A stretch of DNA of 64,000 nucleotides from an uncultured Collinsella sp. (GCA_958403205.1 CATXWM010000001.1:83422-147421); one strand, 5' to 3'. Numbered from the stretch's first letter, positions 33,013-42,181 are shown. Notes: a model not told the origin generated them from the letters alone. Program-made: numbers and translations.

Positions 33013-33065
33013 ATGCCAATCAAAAAGTGTGATAGAACATTACTAACAAACTTTTTGTTTGGCAT
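33013..33065. promoter_or_regulatory. 16-bp inverted repeat in the regulator-ygeX spacer
   Basis: ATGCCAATCAAAAAGT (33013-33028) and ACTTTTTGTTTGGCAT (33050-33065) are complementary at 15 of 16 positions around a 21-nt loop. It lies 86 bp before the ygeX ATG and 138 bp from the regulator start, an expected place for an operator. Confidence 0.65.
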
Positions 33066-33151
33066 CCACATAAAAGTTCAGCCGTGTGAATGGGATCGGG
33101 CTGAAACGCGTATGCGGGGGCCGGCAAGAGAGGACTTAAGGAGTTCACCGT

Positions 33152-34366
33152 ATGGCCGATAAGATCCAGTGGGCGAGCAACACGATGCCCAAGAGCGATG
33201 ACAAGCACTTGGGAATCATGAGCCTCGACCACGTGAAGAAGGCCCGCGCCTTCCACCAGTCGTTCCCCCAGTACACCGTCACTCCGCTTGCTCGCCTGGA
33301 CGGTCAGGCCGCGCGCCTGGGCCTGTCCAACCTGTGCGTTAAGGACGAGAGCTATCGCTTTGGCCTCAACGCCTTTAAGGTCCTGGGCGGCTCGTTTGCC
33401 ATGGCCAACTATATTGCCGACGAGACCGGCAAGGACGTTGCCGACTGCACCTTCGATTACCTGACTTCCGATCAGCTTGCCAAGGACTTTGGCCAGGCTA
33501 CCTTCTTTACCGCCACCGACGGCAACCATGGCCGCGGCGTGGCATGGGCTGCCAACAAGCTGGGCCAGAAGGCTGTCGTGCACATGCCCAAGGGTTCCAC
33601 CAAGCCCCGCTTCGATAACATTGCTGCCGAGGGCGCCACGGTGACCATCGAGGAGGTCAACTACGACGAGTGCGTGCGCATGGCCGCTGCCGAGGCCGAC
33701 GCCTGCGAGCGCGGCGTCATCGTTCAGGACACCGCCTGGGAGGGCTACGAGAAGATCCCGTCCTGGATCATGGAGGGTTACGGCACCATGGCTTCCGAGG
33801 CTGCCGAGCAGCTGCGCGAGATGGCCATCAACCGCCCGACGCACGTGTTTGTCCAGGCTGGCGTGGGTTCGCTCGCCGGCGCCGTGGTGGGCTACTTCAC
33901 CAACCTGTATCCCGATAACCCGCCCACCTTCGTCGTGGCTGAGTGCGCGCCTGCCGCCTGCCTGTACAAGGGCGCTGCCGCCGGCGACGGCGACCCGCGC
34001 ATCGTGGACGGCGACATGCCTTCCATCATGGCCGGCCTGTGCTGCGGCGAGCCCAACATTCTGGGCTGGGATATCCTGCGCAACCATGCCACCGCCTTCG
34101 TGTCCTGCCCCGACTGGGTCACCGCTCGCGGCATGCGCACCCTGGGTGCTCCCGAGAAGGGTGACCCGCGCGTCATTTCCGGCGAGTCCGGCGCAGTGAC
34201 CACCGGCCTGGTCGAGACCCTCATGCTCGATCCCGAGTACGCCGAGCTCAAGGAGCTCATCGGCCTGGACAAGACGAGCTCCGTGCTCTGCTTCTCCACC
34301 GAGGGCGACACCGATCCGGATCAGTACCGTCGCATCGTCTGGGAGGGCGAATACCCCACTTGCTAA
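33152..34366 (+). CDS. ygeX: 2,3-diaminopropionate ammonia-lyase
   Basis: The 404-residue PLP enzyme converts 2,3-diaminopropionate to pyruvate and two ammonia molecules through an aminoacrylate intermediate. The PLP Lys is in LNAFKVLGG (Lys76). ATDGNHGRG carries Asp123 and QDTAWEGYE carries Asp193, matching the catalytic Asp pair of E. coli YgeX. The length is normal. It is the first gene of the ygeX-ygeY-ygeW group and is preceded by the likely operator at 33013. In gut bacteria this gene is among those needed for anaerobic uric acid degradation. Confidence 0.94.
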   Translation: MADKIQWASNTMPKSDDKHLGIMSLDHVKKARAFHQSFPQYTVTPLARLDGQAARLGLSNLCVKDESYRFGLNAFKVLGGSFAMANYIADETGKDVADCTFDYLTSDQLAKDFGQATFFTATDGNHGRGVAWAANKLGQKAVVHMPKGSTKPRFDNIAAEGATVTIEEVNYDECVRMAAAEADACERGVIVQDTAWEGYEKIPSWIMEGYGTMASEAAEQLREMAINRPTHVFVQAGVGSLAGAVVGYFTNLYPDNPPTFVVAECAPAACLYKGAAAGDGDPRIVDGDMPSIMAGLCCGEPNILGWDILRNHATAFVSCPDWVTARGMRTLGAPEKGDPRVISGESGAVTTGLVETLMLDPEYAELKELIGLDKTSSVLCFSTEGDTDPDQYRRIVWEGEYPTC

Positions 34367-34371
34367 TACTG

Positions 34372-34398
34372 GGCGGAGTAAATAGGTATCGCTCCGCC
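34372..34398 (+). other. Hairpin in the ygeX-ygeY spacer
   Basis: GGCGGAG (34372-34378) pairs with CTCCGCC (34392-34398) just after the ygeX stop, with no T tract. Confidence 0.45.
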
Positions 34399-34438
34399 AC
34401 CTCACAGGTAGATTCCTTCGTTTGAAAGGTTATGAACA

Positions 34439-35824
34439 ATGGCTAAAGAACTCGATTTCGACGCTATCAAGGCTGCTGCTGAGTCTCATCGTGCTGATAT
34501 GACTCGCTTCCTGCGCGCTATGATTTCCCATCCCTCTGAGTCCTGCGAGGAGGGTGAGGTTGTTGCCTGCATCAAGGCCGAGATGGAGAGCCTTGGCTAT
34601 GACGAGGTCAAGGTCGACGGCCTGGGCAACGTCATGGGCTTTATGGGCGAGGGCGACAAGATCATCGCCATCGACTCCCACATCGACACCGTCGGCATCG
34701 GCAACATCGAGAACTGGGACGCCGATCCCTATGAGGGCTATGAGACCGACGAGATCATCTACGGCCGCGGCGGCTCCGACCAGGAGGGTGGCATGGCTTC
34801 CGCTACCTACGCTGCCAAGATGATGAAGGACATGGGCCTCATCCCCGAGGGCTACAAGATCATGGTCGTCGGCACCGTCCAGGAAGAGGACTGCGACGGC
34901 ATGTGCTGGCAGTACATCTACAACAAGGACGGCATTAAGCCTGAGTTCGTCATTTCCACCGAGCCCACCGACGGCGGCATCTACCGCGGTCACCGCGGCC
35001 GCATGGAGATTCGCGTCGACGTTCACGGCACCTCCTGCCACGGCTCCGCTCCCGACCGCGGCGACAACGCCATCTACAAGATGGCCGACATCATCGCCGA
35101 CGTCCGCGCCCTCAACAACAACGGCTGCGACGAGTCGACCGACATCAAGGGTCTCGTCAAGATGCTCGACCCCAAGTACAATCCCGAGCACTTCGAGGAT
35201 GCCCGCTTCCTGGGCCGCGGCACCTGCACCGTCAGCCAGATCTTCTACACCAGCCCCAGCCGCTGTGCTGTCGCTGACTCCTGCGCCATCTCCATCGACC
35301 GTCGCATGACCGCCGGCGAGACCTGGGAGTCCTGCCTGGACGAGATCCGCAACCTGCCGGCCGCCAAGAAGTACGGCGACGACGTGAAGGTCTCCATGTA
35401 CATGTACGACCGTCCGTCCTGGACCGGCGAGGTCTACGAGACCGAGGCTTACTTCCCCACGTGGATCAACAAGGAGACCGCTCCGCACGTCAAGGCCCTC
35501 GTCGACGCCCACAAGGCCATGTTTGGTGACGAGCGCATCGGCTGCGAGCCCAGCATGGACAAGCGCACCGGTCGCCCGCTGTGCGACAAGTGGACCTTCT
35601 CCACGAACTGCGTCTCCATCCAGGGCCGCTACGGCATCCCCTGCGTGGGCTTTGGCCCGGGTGCCGAGTCTCAGGCTCACGCTCCCAACGAGGTCACCTA
35701 CAAGGACGACCTGGTCACCGCTGCCGCCATGTATGTGGCTGCCCTGAACCTCTACGATCCGAGCCAGGCCGATGGCGACGCCACCGTGTTCCGCGCCGGT
35801 CTGACCAACAACAAGATCGATTAG
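34439..35824 (+). CDS. ygeY: YgeY family M20-type metallohydrolase
   Basis: The 461-residue protein is a zinc-dependent hydrolase related to M20 peptidases and deacylases. Metal-site segments are IDSHIDTVG (His81, Asp83), [11 protein letters not shown] and [12 protein letters not shown] dimerisation-domain stretch [20 protein letters not shown] follows. In the purine cluster it probably hydrolyses an open-chain ureido or acyl-amino intermediate derived from uric acid; the exact substrate is not established. It starts at 34439, 72 bp after ygeX. A longer spacer with a hairpin precedes ygeW. Confidence 0.92.
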   Translation: MAKELDFDAIKAAAESHRADMTRFLRAMISHPSESCEEGEVVACIKAEMESLGYDEVKVDGLGNVMGFMGEGDKIIAIDSHIDTVGIGNIENWDADPYEGYETDEIIYGRGGSDQEGGMASATYAAKMMKDMGLIPEGYKIMVVGTVQEEDCDGMCWQYIYNKDGIKPEFVISTEPTDGGIYRGHRGRMEIRVDVHGTSCHGSAPDRGDNAIYKMADIIADVRALNNNGCDESTDIKGLVKMLDPKYNPEHFEDARFLGRGTCTVSQIFYTSPSRCAVADSCAISIDRRMTAGETWESCLDEIRNLPAAKKYGDDVKVSMYMYDRPSWTGEVYETEAYFPTWINKETAPHVKALVDAHKAMFGDERIGCEPSMDKRTGRPLCDKWTFSTNCVSIQGRYGIPCVGFGPGAESQAHAPNEVTYKDDLVTAAAMYVAALNLYDPSQADGDATVFRAGLTNNKID

Positions 35825-35846
35825 TCCCATTCCTCGATTTTGTTGA

Positions 35847-35871
35847 GCCGGGGGCCGTTCGTGTCCCCGGC
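35847..35871 (+). other. Hairpin in the ygeY-ygeW spacer
   Basis: GCCGGGG (35847-35853) pairs with CCCCGGC (35865-35871), without a T tract, in a 200-bp spacer. It may mark processing or partial attenuation. Confidence 0.45.
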
Positions 35872-36024
35872 ACCCCCTGTTGACTTGGGGCCCGCGGTCG
35901 TTATCTCCCATGCTTCCTCAACGGTGGCGGGTCCCGTCATGGTGCTCTGCATGTTCTAGCCACACGCGCATGCCGGAGCACATCTACTCATTGCGATCGT
36001 TTCATCTTTAGAAAGGACATTTCC

Positions 36025-37227
36025 ATGGACGCTAAGTTTACCGAGCTCGTCGAGCAGCTGAACGGCCTCGATTTTAAGGGTATGTACGGCAGCGATTTCC
36101 TGCACACTTGGGACAAGACCACCGATGAGCTCAAGGCTCTCTACATCGTCGCCGACGCCCTGCGCGAGCTGCGTGAGAACAACGTTTCGTCCAAGATCTT
36201 CGACTCGGGCCTGGCCGTCTCCCTGTTCCGCGACAACTCCACCCGTACGCGCTTCTCCTTCTCTAAGGCCGCCAACCTGCTCGGCCTTGAGCTGCAGGAC
36301 CTGGACGAGAAGAAGTCCCAGATCGCTCACGGCGAGACCGTCCGCGAGACCGCTACCATGATCTCCTTCATGGCCGACGTCATCGGCATCCGCGACGACA
36401 TGTACATCGGCAAGGGCGACGCCTACATGGCCGAGGTCTCCGAGTCTGTCCAGCAGGCTTACGAGGACGGCGTTCTGGATCACCGTCCCACGCTCATCTC
36501 CCTGCAGTCCGACTCCGATCACCCCACGCAGTCCTCTGCCGACATGCTCTACCTCATCAACGAGTTTGGCGGTCTCGAGAACCTCAAGGGCAAGAAGGTT
36601 GCCGTCACTTGGGCCTATTCGCCCTCTTACGGCAAGCCGCTGTCCTGCCCGCAGTCGCTGATCAGCCTGCTGCCTCGCTTTGGCATGGACGTCACCCTGG
36701 CCCACCCCGAGGGCTACGACCTCATGCCCGAGGTCGTCGAGCGCGCCAAGGGCTATGCCGCCGAGTCCGGCACCACCTTTAAGCAGGTCAACACCATGGC
36801 CGAGGCCTTCGAGGGCGCCGACATCGTGATCCCCAAGAGCTGGGCTCCGTTTGCCGCCATGGAGAAGCGTACCAACCTGTACGCCGAGGGCGACGACGCC
36901 GGCATCGCTGCGCTCGAGAAGGAGCTGCTCGCCCAGAACGCCACCCATCAGGACTGGTGCTCCACGACCGAGCTCATGGAGAAGACTGCCAACGGCCAGG
37001 ACACCATCTTTATGCACCCGCTGCCCGCCGACATCTCCGGTGTCTCCTGCGAGCACGGCGAGGTTAACGCCGACGTCTTCGACATGCACCGCGTGGGCAT
37101 GTACAAGGAGGCCAGCTACAAGCCGTACGCCATCGCTGCCATGATGTTCCTGCAGAAGGTTGCCGATCCCGCCGCTACCCTCAAGGCCCTCGACGAGCGC
37201 AACACCGCCCGTTGGCTCCAGGCCTAA
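36025..37227 (+). CDS. ygeW: YgeW knotted carbamoyltransferase
   Basis: The 400-residue enzyme is a carbamoyltransferase of the knotted group. The carbamoyl-phosphate site FRDNSTRTRFSF is at residues about 69-80 (Ser72, Thr73, Arg74, Thr75). The HPLPADISGVSCEHGEV segment begins at His331. In the anaerobic purine pathway such an enzyme is thought to act in the phosphorolytic direction, giving carbamoyl phosphate and a diamino compound that could feed YgeX. A carbamate kinase, which would make ATP, is not in this window. AGAAAGGAC precedes the start. Confidence 0.92.
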   Translation: MDAKFTELVEQLNGLDFKGMYGSDFLHTWDKTTDELKALYIVADALRELRENNVSSKIFDSGLAVSLFRDNSTRTRFSFSKAANLLGLELQDLDEKKSQIAHGETVRETATMISFMADVIGIRDDMYIGKGDAYMAEVSESVQQAYEDGVLDHRPTLISLQSDSDHPTQSSADMLYLINEFGGLENLKGKKVAVTWAYSPSYGKPLSCPQSLISLLPRFGMDVTLAHPEGYDLMPEVVERAKGYAAESGTTFKQVNTMAEAFEGADIVIPKSWAPFAAMEKRTNLYAEGDDAGIAALEKELLAQNATHQDWCSTTELMEKTANGQDTIFMHPLPADISGVSCEHGEVNADVFDMHRVGMYKEASYKPYAIAAMMFLQKVADPAATLKALDERNTARWLQA

Positions 37228-37250
37228 AGCCGGGTTGAGGTAAGCCATGT

Positions 37251-37291
37251 AAAGGGGGCGCTCTGCCAACCGGCGGGGTGCCCCTTTTTTT
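37251..37291 (+). terminator. Terminator after ygeW
   Basis: AAAGGGG (37251-37257) pairs with CCCCTTT (37281-37287), followed by further Ts. It separates ygeXYW from mocA-hydantoinase. Confidence 0.85.
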
Positions 37292-37378
37292 GTATCGCGG
37301 GCGTGCGGGATAAGCGCTTTCGATGTGGATGCCCGCGGCGCGAGTTATGGGTACGATGGTTTCAGGGGAGGTATCACC

Positions 37379-37993
37379 ATGAAACTTGGATGCGTCATTA
37401 TGGCTTCGGGCGAGGGCAAGCGGTTTGGCTCTAACAAGATGCTTGCCGATATCTATGGCGAGCCGCTGATTGCCCGGACCATCGATTCGGTTCCCCGGGG
37501 CTTTGACGTCGTGGTTTCGACGCGTTGGCCCGAGGTCGCTCAGATTTGCGAGGACAAGCATTGCCCGTGCGTGCTGCACGATGGCGAGCTGCGCAGCGAA
37601 AGCGTCCGTGCGGGCCTTTCGTGGGGAGTCGAACGCAACTGGAAAGGTTGCCTCTTTTTGCCGGGCGACCAGCCGCTTGTGAGCGCGGATTCTTTTGAGG
37701 CCATGGTTCACGCGTTTGACGAGCGTGGCCGCAAACATCCGGTGCGCTTGGCGTGCAGCGGTGAGCCTTCGAGTCCGGTGCTCTTTCCGGCGGAACTGTT
37801 CGATGCACTTATGTGTCTTGAGGGCAAGGACGGCGGCGGTTCGATCCTCAAGGGCCGTACCGACGTGGTACTGGTCGAGGCGCGTGCCTACGAGCTGTGG
37901 GACGTTGATACCGCCAAGGGACAGCGACGCATAGCGGAGCATATCGCCGCCTGCTCGTATTTTGATCACGTGGCCAACTGCATCAATCAATAA
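37379..37993 (+). CDS. mocA: MocA/MobA-like molybdenum cofactor nucleotidyltransferase
   Basis: The 204-residue protein is a nucleotidyltransferase with the motif LGCVIMASGEGKRFGSNKML, typical of MobA/MocA. LFLPGDQPLVS is the metal-binding Asp segment. MocA enzymes add CMP to molybdopterin for xanthine-dehydrogenase-type hydroxylases, which fits the xdhD gene in the left arm. ATG 37379 follows GGGGAGG; the longer in-frame start at 37325 has no such site. It lies 9 bp before the hydantoinase gene and is probably cotranscribed. Confidence 0.86.
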   Translation: MKLGCVIMASGEGKRFGSNKMLADIYGEPLIARTIDSVPRGFDVVVSTRWPEVAQICEDKHCPCVLHDGELRSESVRAGLSWGVERNWKGCLFLPGDQPLVSADSFEAMVHAFDERGRKHPVRLACSGEPSSPVLFPAELFDALMCLEGKDGGGSILKGRTDVVLVEARAYELWDVDTAKGQRRIAEHIAACSYFDHVANCINQ

Positions 37994-38002
37994 GGAGCAA
38001 TT

Positions 38003-39370
38003 ATGATCATCATCAAAAACGGCGCGCTCGTGACGCCCCAGGGGCTTCGCCGCGCCGATCTTGCCATGGAGGGCGATAAGATCGTGCGGATCGCCGCAGC
38101 GATTGAGCCGGGCGCCGACGATACCGTCGAGGACGCCGCGGGCTGCTGGGTGTTTCCCGGCTTTATCGACGGCCACACGCACATGCAGTGCTGGACTGGC
38201 ATGGATTGGACAGCCGATAGCTTTGAGACCGGCACGCGCGCGGCTGCCTGCGGCGGCACGACGACCATTGTGGACTACGCGACGGCCGATCGCGGCGTGA
38301 CCATGCCCGATGCCTTGGCCGAGTGGCATCGCCGCGCCGACGGAACCTGCACGGCCAACTACGCTTTTCATATGGCACTCGCCGAGTGGAATGAGCGCAA
38401 CCGCGCCGATCTTTCGGCCATGCGCGAGGCGGGCGTGTCGTCGTTCAAGACCTACTTTGCCTATGACCACCTTCGCTTGGACGATGCCGAGACGCTCGAG
38501 GTGCTGGAGGAGCTCAAGCGTATTGGCGGCATACTGTGCGTGCATTGCGAGAACGGCACGCTGGTGAATGAGCTGCAGAAGCGCGTGTACGAGCAGGGGA
38601 TTCATGGGCCCGAGGGGCATGCACTCAGCCGTCCGGACGTGTGCGAGGCCGAGGCCGTGAGTCGTCTGCTGTATCTGGCGCACTTAGCCGGGGACGCCCC
38701 AGTCAACGTGGTGCACCTTTCGACCAAGCTGGGGCTCGAGGCCATTCGCGCTGCCAAAGCGCGCGGGCAGAAGAACATCTATGTCGAGACCTGCCCTCAG
38801 TATCTGATGCTCGACGATACTTGCTACTTGGAGCAGGGCGAGGACGGCTTTGCGGGCGCCAAGTACGTGATGAGCCCGCCGCTGCGCCATGCCGGTGACC
38901 GTGCCGCGCTACGCGAGGCGCTTGTGGCCGGCGAGATCGATACGATTGCGACCGATCATTGCAGCTTTAACCTGCACGGGCAAAAGGACCGCGGGCGCGA
39001 CGATTTCCGCGCGATTCCCAACGGCGGGCCCGGCGTGGAGCATCGTCCCGTCGCGATCGCTACGAGCTTTGAGGGACAGCTGGGACCCGAGGACCTCTGC
39101 CGCTTGATGAGCGAGAACCCGGCGCGCGTCTTTGGCATGTATCCGCGCAAGGGCTGTCTTGCCGAGGGCTCCGATGCCGACGTGTGCGTGTGGGATCCCC
39201 AGGCACGCTGGACCATTAGCGCGGCGACGCAGCATCAGGCCGTGGACTACACGCCGCTCGAGGGCTTTGAGGCGCATGGCCGCGCCAAGGCCGTGTTTGT
39301 GAACGGCGTGCTGGCGGCACGCGACGGCGAACCCACCGGAGCCCAGCCCGGTCGCTACGTCCCCCGCTAG
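38003..39370 (+). CDS. hyuA: Dihydropyrimidinase/hydantoinase family amidohydrolase
   Basis: The 455-residue cyclic amidohydrolase would open a hydantoin-, dihydropyrimidine- or purine-derived ring. The binuclear metal site is complete: DGHTH (His58, His60), the carboxylated Lys149 in SSFKTYFAYD, His181 in VHCEN, His in VVHLST and Asp318 in TDHC. It follows mocA by 9 bp. In uric acid clusters of gut bacteria a gene called hyuA is part of the core set. The true ring substrate cannot be read from the sequence. Confidence 0.9.
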   Translation: MIIIKNGALVTPQGLRRADLAMEGDKIVRIAAAIEPGADDTVEDAAGCWVFPGFIDGHTHMQCWTGMDWTADSFETGTRAAACGGTTTIVDYATADRGVTMPDALAEWHRRADGTCTANYAFHMALAEWNERNRADLSAMREAGVSSFKTYFAYDHLRLDDAETLEVLEELKRIGGILCVHCENGTLVNELQKRVYEQGIHGPEGHALSRPDVCEAEAVSRLLYLAHLAGDAPVNVVHLSTKLGLEAIRAAKARGQKNIYVETCPQYLMLDDTCYLEQGEDGFAGAKYVMSPPLRHAGDRAALREALVAGEIDTIATDHCSFNLHGQKDRGRDDFRAIPNGGPGVEHRPVAIATSFEGQLGPEDLCRLMSENPARVFGMYPRKGCLAEGSDADVCVWDPQARWTISAATQHQAVDYTPLEGFEAHGRAKAVFVNGVLAARDGEPTGAQPGRYVPR

Positions 39371-39395
39371 CAGCAAAGATGCCGTGTCCCCTCCG

Positions 39396-39464
39396 CAGTT
39401 GCGGTGAAATACGGACTGTTTGCGGCCGTCATACGGCCAAACAGTCCGTATTTCACCGCAACTG
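39396..39464. repeat. REP-like palindrome, copy A
   Basis: Perfect 27-bp arms (39396-39422 and 39438-39464), starting CAGTTGCGGTGAAATACGG, surround an inner GGCCGT/ACGGCC stem. A second copy is at 42182-42248. It lies between the convergent hydantoinase and yqeC genes and may also act as a terminator. Confidence 0.85.
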
Positions 39465-39479
39465 ACGAGATGGGGCCGG

Positions 39480-40214
39480 CTACTTGAGGCTGGTGGCGAT
39501 GAGGGGGCGGCCGAGGGCTGCCTCGAAGCGGTCGGCCATCGTGGGGTCGCTGAGCGTGTCGACTTGGTTGAGCATGACACGTGCGGTGCCGAGCTTCAGC
39601 GCCTGCATCTCGGCATTGAGCACCTGGGCGACGCGCTCGGGCGTGGCGATGTCGGTGAGCTCGCAGCCGCAACGCTCGCAAAAGAGCTCGGGGCGGTGGA
39701 CGGCTTCGTGGATGGGCTTGCCGAGCCCTGAGGCGCCGACGATCCAGACGATGTTGGCCGTGCCAGAGGGAATCACCGGCTCCCAGGCGGCGTGGGCCTT
39801 GAGCGGGAGCCGCTTGCTGCCGTCCGCCTCGGCCAGGACGTAGTCAAAGCGCTGCGCCAGCTGGTCGAGCGGCTCGGCAGGGGAGGAGAGCTTGCCCGTC
39901 TGGGGGTCCAAGACGCCTGCCTGGCAGATGCTTCCCCGCACAAGCCCCGCGCAGGCCTCGCAGGTGCAGCCTGAGGCGTGTGGGGCGCCCGGCTTCCAAG
40001 GCGCGGCGTCCAGGCGACGATTCGACCCGTCCCATGGCACGCCGGCAACGGGAAGCATATGCGTGGTGGTGCAGAGGAGCACGCGGCCGCCAGCGCGCAT
40101 GAGCTCAAGACCCAGCGTTTTGAGCAACGTCGACTTGCCGCCGCTGCCGATAATCGCGGTAATGCCCGGCTCGATCCTGAGCGCCGAGGCAAGATTGCCG
40201 CTAACCGTTTCCAT
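39480..40214 (-). CDS. yqeC: YqeC, putative selenium cofactor biosynthesis protein
   Basis: The 244-residue protein has a P-loop-like start, TAIIGSGGKSTLLKTL, and VLAEADGSKRLPLKAH, matching the YqeC family. Comparative work linked this family, with YqeB and SelD, to selenium-dependent molybdenum hydroxylases. A four-Cys cluster (CTCEAC, CERCGC) could bind metal. It is the only minus-strand gene in the right arm and is divergent from yqeB. The 102-bp shared spacer holds TATAAT (40228-40233) and an AT-rich dyad (40238-40256). Confidence 0.85.
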   Translation of the reverse strand: METVSGNLASALRIEPGITAIIGSGGKSTLLKTLGLELMRAGGRVLLCTTTHMLPVAGVPWDGSNRRLDAAPWKPGAPHASGCTCEACAGLVRGSICQAGVLDPQTGKLSSPAEPLDQLAQRFDYVLAEADGSKRLPLKAHAAWEPVIPSGTANIVWIVGASGLGKPIHEAVHRPELFCERCGCELTDIATPERVAQVLNAEMQALKLGTARVMLNQVDTLSDPTMADRFEAALGRPLIATSLK

Positions 40215-40227
40215 CTGTTCACCGCCG

Positions 40228-40256
40228 TATAATACTGTGATAATAAATAATCATCA
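40228..40256. promoter_or_regulatory. Promoter/operator in the yqeC-yqeB spacer
   Basis: A perfect TATAAT (40228-40233) is followed by TGATAATAAATAATCATCA (40238-40256), an imperfect dyad. No clear -35 was found. It could serve yqeB and the divergent yqeC. Confidence 0.4.
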
Positions 40257-40316
40257 GAGTAGCGGTCGAACCGCTTTTGCTCTGCTCAAACCGTAGCACA
40301 GGGAGGTGCCCCGGGA

Positions 40317-41111
40317 ATGCTCGTTTATGTTCGCGGCGCCGGCGATATCGCCACGGGTGTCGCCGCTCGCTTGGTGCGCGCCGGCGTGTCGGTCGTTATG
40401 GCCGATATCGCGGTTCCCACGTGCATCCGCCGCACAATCAGTTTTTGCGAGGCTATTCGCCTGGGCGAGGCCCAGGTCGAGGGCATTCGCGCTCGCTTGG
40501 CGCAGACGCCGGCAGAGGCGCTCGAGATTACCCAAGCGGGGGATGTTGCCGTCGTGGTGGACCCTCAGGCCAAGATGCTCGATGAGCTTAAACCCGCGGC
40601 TGTGGTCGACGCGATTCTGGCCAAGCGCAACCTGGGCACCACGCGCGACATGGCGCCTACCGTCATCGCCGTGGGGCCGGGCTTTACCGCGCCGGTTGAC
40701 TGCGACGCCGTGGTCGAGACCATGCGCGGGCATTTTTTGGGCCGTGTCATTACCCAGGGCTCGCCCCAGCCCAACACGGGCGTGCCGGGCGTGATCGCCG
40801 GCTATGGCAAGGAGCGCGTTATCCACAGCCCCGCCGCCGGCGTGTTTCGGTCCGACCGCGCAATCGGCGACATCGTGAGCGCCGGAGACGTGATTGGCTA
40901 CGCGGGCGATACGCCCATGTGCACGCAGATCGATGGCTGCCTGCGCGGGCTTTTGGCGAACGGCGTGCAGGTGACTGAGGGCTTTAAATGCGCCGATGTC
41001 GATCCGCGCGGCGATGCCAGCTATATCAACTACATTTCGGACAAGGCGACGTCGGTCGGCGGCGGCGTGCTCGAGGCACTCGCTATGCTCACCGATATCT
41101 TTAGAGGATAG
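40317..41111 (+). CDS. yqeB: YqeB, selenium-dependent molybdenum hydroxylase accessory protein
   Basis: The 264-residue protein starts MLVYVRGAGDIATGVAARLVRAG, an NAD-binding-like fold, and contains VDPQAKMLDELKPAAVVDAIL and VGPGFTAPVDCDAVVETMRG. This matches the YqeB (EF2563) family found with selenium-dependent molybdenum hydroxylases. The start follows AGGGAGGTG. It lies 9 bp before xdhC and is likely cotranscribed. The biochemical step, perhaps placing selenium in the Mo site, is not known. SelD is expected elsewhere in the genome. Confidence 0.88.
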   Translation: MLVYVRGAGDIATGVAARLVRAGVSVVMADIAVPTCIRRTISFCEAIRLGEAQVEGIRARLAQTPAEALEITQAGDVAVVVDPQAKMLDELKPAAVVDAILAKRNLGTTRDMAPTVIAVGPGFTAPVDCDAVVETMRGHFLGRVITQGSPQPNTGVPGVIAGYGKERVIHSPAAGVFRSDRAIGDIVSAGDVIGYAGDTPMCTQIDGCLRGLLANGVQVTEGFKCADVDPRGDASYINYISDKATSVGGGVLEALAMLTDIFRG

Positions 41112-41120
41112 AAGGCGGCA

Positions 41121-42164
41121 ATGGAAAAGCTCGATGTTGTGAATGCGGCGCTTGTCGCCCTGCGTGCTGGCGAGACGTGCGAGCTCGTGGTCGTGGTCGG
41201 CACGGCGGGGTCGTCGCCGCGCGGCGTGGGCGCCTGGATGGCCGTCTTTGCCGACGGTAGCCAGGCGGGCACCATCGGCGGCGGCAAGATCGAGCTCTTT
41301 GCGCTGGACGAGGCGCGCGAACTCCTGAGCGCGGGACAGTCGCGTCTGGTCCGCTACACCATGGGCGGCGAGAACTCCGATACCGGCATGATCTGCGGCG
41401 GAGCCATCTGCCTGTGCTATCTGCATCTGGATGCGACCAAGGCACCGTTGTTCCAGGAAATTGCCGACGCCTTGGCGTATCGACGTATCGGCGACTTCGT
41501 CATCGACTTTGAGCCGTTTATCGCGAGTGCGCTCGAGGGCGATGTGGCCGAGTACCATGGCGAGGCATCGCGCCATACCATTGCGGGCTGCCCCGGGCTT
41601 TCACTGGTGGAGGAGGGGAGTAAGGTCACCTGCACCAATGCCGCCTCCGAGATTCCTCCCGCGCACATCGAGACGCTCTGTCCCGAGGGCCTGACCTACA
41701 TCTTTGGCTGCGGACACGTGGGCGCCGCGACGGCGCGCGTGCTCACGGCGGCGGGCTTTGCCGTCGTGGCCTGCGATGACCGCCCCGGCACGCTGACGCC
41801 CGAATGGGTGCCCGGTGTCTACGATCGTCGCCTGGTCGATTACAAGAACCTGAGCGAGCCGTGTCCCATCGGCCCGCGCGACTTGGTGGTTGTGGCCACA
41901 GCAGGCCACAAGTCCGATATCGACGTGGTGATTCAGGCGATGCGCGCCAAGCCCGCCTACCTGGGCTGCCTGGGTTCGCGCCGCAAGACGGCCTTTGTGC
42001 GCGCCCGCCTGGAGCAGGAGGGCTTTACACAGGACCAGATCGACGAGCTGCACCTGCCGATCGGCGTTGCCATCGAGGCCGAGGACCCCGAGGAGATTGC
42101 CATCTCCATCGCCGCCGAGATGATCCACCTGCGCCGCACCAAACTCGTCCCCCGCAAGCGCTAA
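41121..42164 (+). CDS. xdhC: XdhC/CoxI family molybdenum cofactor insertion protein
   Basis: The 347-residue protein has an N-terminal XdhC/CoxI domain with TAGSSPRGVGAWMAVFADG, GTIGGGKIE and a Cys-bearing DTGMICGGAICLCYL. The C-terminal Rossmann domain has YIFGCGHVGAATARVL and YLGCLGSRRKTAFV. Members bind and sulfurate molybdenum cofactor and insert it into xanthine-dehydrogenase-type enzymes. Its client here is presumably the XdhD-type hydroxylase at 19269. It is the last gene before the ribosomal operon resumes. Confidence 0.92.
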   Translation: MEKLDVVNAALVALRAGETCELVVVVGTAGSSPRGVGAWMAVFADGSQAGTIGGGKIELFALDEARELLSAGQSRLVRYTMGGENSDTGMICGGAICLCYLHLDATKAPLFQEIADALAYRRIGDFVIDFEPFIASALEGDVAEYHGEASRHTIAGCPGLSLVEEGSKVTCTNAASEIPPAHIETLCPEGLTYIFGCGHVGAATARVLTAAGFAVVACDDRPGTLTPEWVPGVYDRRLVDYKNLSEPCPIGPRDLVVVATAGHKSDIDVVIQAMRAKPAYLGCLGSRRKTAFVRARLEQEGFTQDQIDELHLPIGVAIEAEDPEEIAISIAAEMIHLRRTKLVPRKR

Positions 42165-42181
42165 TCGCATCCCCACCAATA

